From Elusimicrobiota bacterium (GTDB lineage: Bacteria > Elusimicrobiota > Elusimicrobia > JACQJN01), in the NCBI GenBank assembly GCA_016205045.1, contig JACQJM010000076.1:1-10521 (forward strand): 10,521 nt of DNA. Reading direction: 5' to 3'. The notes below the pieces were generated by a model. The model was not told where the DNA came from and made no database searches. It saw only the letters and a program-made list of their open reading frames with translations. Of this stretch, positions 6,450-10,521 are shown one piece after another. Position numbers and translations under genes: made by a program. How positions within the stretch are numbered: the stretch's first letter is position 1; every line of letters starts with the position of its first letter.

Positions 6450-7226
6450 ATGGTTTCTGATACTCCTTCAAGCTCGATGGGAAAGAGGCGCCTAACCGCG
6501 CTGGTTTTAGGGTTAGTTTTTGGGGTGGGTGGAGAGGCTCTCCTTTTTGTTCGTCATCAGTGTTTGGAAATTGAATCTTATTTGATGGAGGATTTTCGGA
6601 TCGTGGTTTTTGTAAAAGGTTCTCTCAGCGAAAATCAGCAGAAAGTTTTGGAAGATCGATTGCGGGCTTTACCCATAGTGGAAGAAGTGCAATATATCTC
6701 CAGTCAGGAATCTTTAAGGAGAATTGAAGGACGTGAACCTCGTTTGACGGAGGCCGTGAAGTTTCTGGGGAAAAATCTTCTTCCGCCTTCTTTTGAGGTT
6801 ACCATCTCTTCGGAGGCAGTGGGGTCTCTTAAAGACTGGTTGCCTAGAGTGCAGGCCGTTCCGGATGTTCAAGAGGTGAAATACAAAACGCTGCAGGCGG
6901 ATGCCATCATGCAAGTTCAATTTTATGAGCAGTTTTTGAAATTAATTTTAGTGTTGTGTCTGAGCTTGGTCTTGATTGTTTCCGCGCTTTTTTTGACTCG
7001 CATGACTTCGTGGCCCTTGGCGCTCCTTCACTTAAAAGGGGCTTTTTCCTGGTTTCTGTTGGGTGCGGGCGGAGCTGCCTTAGGGATTGGTTTTTGTTTT
7101 TTGATGGCCTATCCCCTGCGCTATTTAAGTCCTTTTTGGGCATGGCCTCCTTTGAATTGGCAGCTCTCGTTGGGAGCGGCCGGTGGTTTGTGGGGTTGGA
7201 TTTTATATTGGGGATTTGAGAGATGA
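6450..7226 (+). CDS. ftsX: FtsX-like cell-division membrane protein with reduced cytoplasmic loop
   Basis: FtsX is the membrane half of FtsEX, which at the division site passes a signal to periplasmic amidase activators. This 258-residue protein has the expected order: TM1 about 14-35, an extracytoplasmic domain about 40-155, then TM2 161-183, TM3 198-222 and TM4 236-255. The extracytoplasmic domain is the recognisable part: IVVFVKGSLSENQQ, LRALPIVEEVQYIS and LPPSFEVTI match the usual FtsX pattern. The cytoplasmic loop between TM2 and TM3 is only about 14 residues and lacks the usual charged coupling segment that contacts FtsE, and no ftsE precedes it here. Start 6450 has AGGA further upstream (6431-6434) and a weak GGGA next to the ATG; ATG 6477 would drop nine residues. 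It overlaps envC by four bases, which supports translational coupling. Family assignment rests on the extracytoplasmic motif and context. Confidence 0.85.
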   Translation: MVSDTPSSSMGKRRLTALVLGLVFGVGGEALLFVRHQCLEIESYLMEDFRIVVFVKGSLSENQQKVLEDRLRALPIVEEVQYISSQESLRRIEGREPRLTEAVKFLGKNLLPPSFEVTISSEAVGSLKDWLPRVQAVPDVQEVKYKTLQADAIMQVQFYEQFLKLILVLCLSLVLIVSALFLTRMTSWPLALLHLKGAFSWFLLGAGGAALGIGFCFLMAYPLRYLSPFWAWPPLNWQLSLGAAGGLWGWILYWGFER

Positions 7227-8422
7227 GTCCATTGCGGATTGCGGTATTTTTTCTCTTTTTTGGATGCCTTCCCGCGTTGATTTTTGGCCAAGCCTCGATA
7301 TTGTCCCAAAAGAACCGAGAGTTAAAGGATGTCCAAAGGCAGTTGGATCTTAAAAATAAAGAGATTGAGGAACTTCGAAGCCAGGAGAAAACGATCCATG
7401 AGGATCTTTCGGGTATTAAATCGGATTTAGGGGAGTACAGTAAAAAGCTCAGTCATCTCAAGCAGGACCTATCGGTGGCTGAAGGGAAGAAAAAGGAGTT
7501 GGAAAATAAAAAATCAGCTTTGCAGGTGGCGATGGATCAGTGGGGAGATGCCTTGGTGCATGAAATCCGCCAGATGGCAGAACTTTCAAATCTAGAAGTG
7601 CCTTATTTTGGATTGTCCGACATTTGGATTTCTGTTTATCGCGGGGCGCTGATTGAGCATCACGCTTCTTTCTTGGGCAGTCTTAATGGGACACGGGACT
7701 TGACGGAGAATTTGGCGCGAGAGGTTTCTAAAACGTCTCAAAAAATACGCGGAATCACGGCTCAGACACTGCAAGAACACAGAACCCGGCAGGAACTCTA
7801 CGAGAAAAAGAAAACAGCCCTGGAAGAAGTGGAGATGCAGCGGCAAAAAACTTTGGAAGAAATTGCCAAGATGAAAAAAACCTCCCAAGCCTTAACGGCG
7901 CTGGTCCATCAATTAAAAAAATCAACCCCCTACCATCCTGGCGGGGGAAAATCATTGGCGATTCCTCCTCACTCTCTTTCCTGGCCCGTGGAAGGGCTGA
8001 TCGTGGGCCATTTTGGCAATGAGAAGATTGACTCCTTGGGTGTGTGGGTGGTTCGTGAGGGAGTTCGCATAAAAGGAACTCCACTGGCCCCCGTGCGATC
8101 GGTGCGCACCGGGAAGGTGGTGTACGCGGGGAACTTCAGATCTTATGGGGAAGTGGTTATCTTGGAACATGCCGAGGGTTTTTTCAGCGTGTATGGGATG
8201 TTGGGTCAGACCTTGGTGAAACGAGGAGAGTGGGTGCGTCAGGAGGATGCGGTAGGAAAATTGGGGGCGGATGCTACCTTGTATTTCGAGTTGAGAAATG
8301 GAACTTCAGCCATTGAGCCCACCGCTTATTTGGGACGACCTAGCACCCAGAACAAAGTTGCCCTAGAGAAGACTCTTCTGGAAAGAGCAGCGAAGTCAGG
8401 GGTCACGGCCGCGAGAAATTAA
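7223..8422 (+). CDS. envC: EnvC-like murein hydrolase activator (coiled coil plus degenerate LytM/M23)
   Basis: EnvC-type proteins are periplasmic, bind the FtsX extracellular domain through a coiled coil and switch on cell-wall amidases during septation. This 399-residue protein has a signal peptide (1-22, ending LIFG before Gln23), long charged coiled-coil stretches at about 25-105 and 165-235, and a LytM fold at about 250-370. The LytM part follows EnvC: SWPVEGLIVGHFG, GKVVYAGNFRSYGEVVILEH, FFSVYGML and TLYFELRNG. The zinc ligands of active M23 enzymes are not there: the HxH position reads TLYF, and the position before the catalytic histidine pair reads YGML. It is therefore expected to be a non-catalytic activator, as known for E. 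coli EnvC. ATG lies in the ATGA overlap with the ftsX stop. No amidase gene is in the window. Confidence 0.92.
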   Translation: MSPLRIAVFFLFFGCLPALIFGQASILSQKNRELKDVQRQLDLKNKEIEELRSQEKTIHEDLSGIKSDLGEYSKKLSHLKQDLSVAEGKKKELENKKSALQVAMDQWGDALVHEIRQMAELSNLEVPYFGLSDIWISVYRGALIEHHASFLGSLNGTRDLTENLAREVSKTSQKIRGITAQTLQEHRTRQELYEKKKTALEEVEMQRQKTLEEIAKMKKTSQALTALVHQLKKSTPYHPGGGKSLAIPPHSLSWPVEGLIVGHFGNEKIDSLGVWVVREGVRIKGTPLAPVRSVRTGKVVYAGNFRSYGEVVILEHAEGFFSVYGMLGQTLVKRGEWVRQEDAVGKLGADATLYFELRNGTSAIEPTAYLGRPSTQNKVALEKTLLERAAKSGVTAARN

Positions 8423-8443
8423 ACACGGAATAAGAGAAAGATT

Positions 8444-8448
8444 AGGAG
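8444..8448 (+). promoter_or_regulatory. Strong ribosome binding site of ctpA
   Basis: AGGAG with a 7-nt spacer to ATG 8456. It is the clearest Shine-Dalgarno site in the window and fixes the ctpA start; ftsX, envC and tsaD rely on weak sites or coupling. Confidence 0.8.
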
Positions 8449-8455
8449 ACACGAT

Positions 8456-9757
8456 ATGAAATTTAAGGATTTAGTGAAAAAGAATTATGGAGTCGTTTTA
8501 ACCTGTTTGGTGTTGGGGCTTTGGGCGCTTCCCAAGGCTTATCCGGCCATCGATCGCACCTATGAACAGCTCAAGATTTTGGTGGATGTGTTGGATTACA
8601 TTAAGGAAAACTATGTGGAAGAGATGGATACGCAAAAATTGGTGTACGGAGCAGCCAATGGGATGGTGCGCACGCTGGACCCGTTCTCTCAATTTATGGA
8701 GCCGGATGTCCATAAGGATATTAAAACTGAAACGGAAGGACAGTTTGGAGGATTGGGTATTCGTTTGGGCACGCGCGAGAACTGGTTGACGGTGATCACG
8801 CCGTTGCCCGGGACCCCGGCGTTCAGAATGGGCATTCTGCCTGGGGATAGGATCATCAAGATCGAGGGGGAAAGCACCAAGGATCTGACTATTTTTGACG
8901 CGGTTAAGAAATTGCGGGGCGCTCCGGGAACGAAGGTGGCCATCACGGTGGCTCGGGAGCCGGCCGCCAATCAAGCCAACGCGTCGTGGAGCACGCATGA
9001 TTTTACCTTGACGCGGGAGATCATTAAGATAGAAAGTGTGCAGGGGTGGATGCTGAAGGATAAGGTGGCCTATCTCCGGATCATTGAGTTCACCGCCCTG
9101 ACCGCTCAGGATGTGGCCGGCACTATGGTCAAACTCAGAAAACAGGGTGCGGAAGCGCTGGTCATGGATTTAAGAAATAACCCGGGCGGATTGCTTTCTG
9201 CTGCGGTGGAAGTGGCCAATAGTTACATGGGGGGTTCACGGATGATCGTTTACACCAAGGGTCGGCGCCCTGAGAATTATCAGGAATTCCGAAGCAATGC
9301 CCGCTCTCCCTATGAGGGCGTGCCGATGGTAGTTTTGGTCAATGGGGGCTCTGCTTCCGGGAGTGAAATCGTGGCCGGGGCATTTCAAGATAATAAGCGG
9401 GCCGTCGTCATTGGATCTAGAACTTACGGCAAGGCCAGTGTTCAATCCGTGATTCCCTTGTCGGATGGGTCTGGTTTGCGCTTGACGGTGGCTAAGTATT
9501 ACACCCCTTCCGGGAAGTCTATCCAGAGGAATGAAAAAGACAATACGGGGGGTATTTCTCCAGATATAGAGATCAATGTCTCGCGGGAAGTAGAGGCCAA
9601 GCTGCAGTCCCAAGCCGAACAGATTTTTAAACCGGGAGAAAACCCCAAGTCCATGGTGAAGGAAGAGGAGCGCGTGAAGGATGAGGTGCTGGATCGGGCC
9701 ATGGAGATTATAAAAGCCAGAGACGTGTTGACCAATCTTAGAGCAAAAGACGGCTAG
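8456..9757 (+). CDS. ctpA: Carboxy-terminal processing protease CtpA (PDZ, peptidase S41)
   Basis: This is a 433-residue S41 serine protease of the C-terminal processing family, which trims or degrades proteins from their C-termini on the outer side of the inner membrane. A hydrophobic N-terminal segment (about 11-30) serves as signal peptide or anchor. An N-terminal helical region follows (DYIKENYVEE, VRTLDPFSQFM), then a PDZ domain at about 95-170 (FGGLGIRLG, GTPAFRMGILPGDRIIKI). The protease core spans about 200-375 (YLRIIEF, LVMDLRNNPGGLL). By family alignment the catalytic residues are Ser301 in GGSASGSEI, Lys326 in TYGKASVQ and Gln330; the Ser-Lys spacing of 25 matches E. coli Prc. The end of the core has YYTPSGKSIQ and GISPDI. 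The tail from 376 is charged and helical. Length is normal for the family. It starts 33 nt after envC, so it is likely in the same operon, a neighbourhood common for ctpA. Substrates cannot be told from sequence. Confidence 0.96.
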   Translation: MKFKDLVKKNYGVVLTCLVLGLWALPKAYPAIDRTYEQLKILVDVLDYIKENYVEEMDTQKLVYGAANGMVRTLDPFSQFMEPDVHKDIKTETEGQFGGLGIRLGTRENWLTVITPLPGTPAFRMGILPGDRIIKIEGESTKDLTIFDAVKKLRGAPGTKVAITVAREPAANQANASWSTHDFTLTREIIKIESVQGWMLKDKVAYLRIIEFTALTAQDVAGTMVKLRKQGAEALVMDLRNNPGGLLSAAVEVANSYMGGSRMIVYTKGRRPENYQEFRSNARSPYEGVPMVVLVNGGSASGSEIVAGAFQDNKRAVVIGSRTYGKASVQSVIPLSDGSGLRLTVAKYYTPSGKSIQRNEKDNTGGISPDIEINVSREVEAKLQSQAEQIFKPGENPKSMVKEEERVKDEVLDRAMEIIKARDVLTNLRAKDG

Positions 9758-9767
9758 CCCCTGATTC

Positions 9768-10521
9768 ATGCACCTCCTGGCGATTGAAACTTCTTGCGAT
9801 GAGACAGCGGCCAGCGTGCTCAGCGGCTTTTCCAGAACGGGTATCTCTAAGGTTCTGTCCAATATCGTTTCCTCGCAGATTCCTCTGCACCAACAGTATT
9901 CCGGTGTAGTTCCTGAATTGGCTAGTCGAGCTCACCTCGAAAAAATTCCTTATGTCGTGAAGCAAGCCTTAAAGCAAGCGGGTATTTCGCGCTGCGATGC
10001 GGTGGCTTACACGCGCGGCCCAGGCTTGGCGGGGGCTCTCTTGGTGGGGAAGGTGGCGGCGGAAGCCCTGGCTTTCGGATGGGATGTCCCCCTCTTGGGG
10101 GTTCACCACTTGGAAGGCCATGCCCTGGCCTTGGAATTGAGCGAACGTCTTCTATTTCCTTTTTTGGCTTTGGTGATCTCCGGAGGGCATACGGATTTGG
10201 TGCTCATGCGGGATTATGGAAAGTACCGTGTCCTGGGAAGAACGCGAGATGATGCGGCGGGAGAGGCTTTCGATAAAGTGGCCAAACTCTTGCGGTTGGG
10301 CTATCCCGGAGGGCCTCGCATTGACCGATTGGCCAAGGCAGGGAACGCTCAGGCCGTCGCCTTCCCGCGCCCACTTCTTAAGGATTCATGGGATTTCTCT
10401 TTCAGCGGCCTTAAGACTTCGGTCTTGTATTATCTAAGGGATAGGGGTCAGGGATCAGAAATAAAAGATTTAACTCAACCCTCAACCCTCAACCCTCAAC
10501 CCTTATCTATGTCCCCTCACC
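9768..10521 (+). CDS. tsaD: tRNA N6-adenosine threonylcarbamoyltransferase TsaD, 3' end outside window
   Basis: TsaD transfers the threonylcarbamoyl group to A37 of ANN-decoding tRNAs with TsaB and TsaE, in the cytoplasm. The 251 codons present contain the family hallmarks: AIETSCDETAASV at the start, VPELASRAHLE, YTRGPGLAGALLVG, the metal-binding HHLEGH (His114 and His118 by alignment to E. coli His111/His115), the nucleotide-binding ISGGHTDLV, DDAAGEAFDKVAK, YPGGPRID and FSFSGLKT. The start 10 nt after the ctpA stop is fixed by alignment of the N-terminus; there is no visible Shine-Dalgarno site, so coupling to ctpA is likely. After YYLRDRG the frame enters a segment (about 226-251) that does not look like TsaD and is encoded by a heptamer tandem repeat. 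The frame stays open to the edge, so whether the normal C-terminal part resumes is not visible. Confidence 0.95.
   Translation, partial: MHLLAIETSCDETAASVLSGFSRTGISKVLSNIVSSQIPLHQQYSGVVPELASRAHLEKIPYVVKQALKQAGISRCDAVAYTRGPGLAGALLVGKVAAEALAFGWDVPLLGVHHLEGHALALELSERLLFPFLALVISGGHTDLVLMRDYGKYRVLGRTRDDAAGEAFDKVAKLLRLGYPGGPRIDRLAKAGNAQAVAFPRPLLKDSWDFSFSGLKTSVLYYLRDRGQGSEIKDLTQPSTLNPQPLSMSPH
10474..10501 (+). repeat. Heptamer tandem repeat inside tsaD
   Basis: Four exact tandem copies of CTCAACC. Since seven is not a multiple of three, the array is read in all three frames and encodes a QPSTLNP-type period (residues 236-246). Just upstream, around 10446-10458, is an imperfect GTCAGGGATCAG motif. 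Tandem repeats of this kind are more typical of intergenic DNA. Confidence 0.9.

Noticed and set aside
8498..8998. 166-codon minus-strand frame inside ctpA
   Set aside because: It is antisense to the conserved PDZ and N-terminal regions of CtpA, and its translation is rich in Arg, His and Pro as expected for a shadow frame.
9236..9862. 208-codon minus-strand frame across ctpA and tsaD
   Set aside because: It runs antisense to two well-supported conserved genes and shows no recognisable domain.
10474..10501. CRISPR-like repeat array
   Set aside because: The units are seven bases with no spacers, so this is a simple tandem repeat.

Overview
The window looks like a chromosomal segment of a Gram-negative (diderm) bacterium. 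It carries secreted and pilus-type surface proteins next to a conserved cell-envelope cluster (ftsX-envC-ctpA) that runs into tsaD. The pilin N-terminus, the DUF7305-like and C-terminal FlgD-like/sorting-type segments of the large surface protein, and the exported 448-residue protein remind me of Omnitrophota or Elusimicrobiota-type genomes. This placement is an inference from style, not a database result.

Left part (1-4760, minus strand). Almost 4.1 kb is one uninterrupted reading frame on the minus strand. It encodes a modular surface protein (signal peptide, Ig-like domains, PA14, fibronectin type III, a DUF7305-like region and the start of a C-terminal domain) and runs off the left edge. 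Directly upstream on the same strand is a type IV pilin-like protein. The two genes probably form a transcription unit, and each is preceded by a copy of the same 38-bp repeat, built of 10-11-bp units. The many short plus-strand frames in this region are shadows of the large gene.

Middle (4761-6449). A divergent intergenic region of 167 bp leads into an exported protein of unknown function that carries two diverged copies of an ~75-residue domain. A 175-bp gap follows. It holds a weak terminator candidate, a good sigma70-type promoter (TTGACA, 17 bp, TATGTT) and a perfect 10-bp inverted repeat just upstream of ftsX.

Right part (6450-10521, plus strand). ftsX, envC and ctpA are tightly packed: a 4-bp ATGA overlap, then a 33-bp gap. 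tsaD follows 10 bp after ctpA and is cut by the right edge. FtsX and EnvC are the envelope arm of the system that activates septal peptidoglycan amidases. CtpA is a periplasmic PDZ protease often found beside them. TsaD makes the tRNA t6A modification and is functionally unrelated. Oddities here are an FtsX with a very short cytoplasmic loop and no ftsE in the window, an EnvC LytM domain without zinc ligands, and a heptamer tandem repeat inside the tsaD reading frame.

I saw no tRNA, rRNA, CRISPR array, transposase gene or origin. No stretch over 300 bp lacks a gene.
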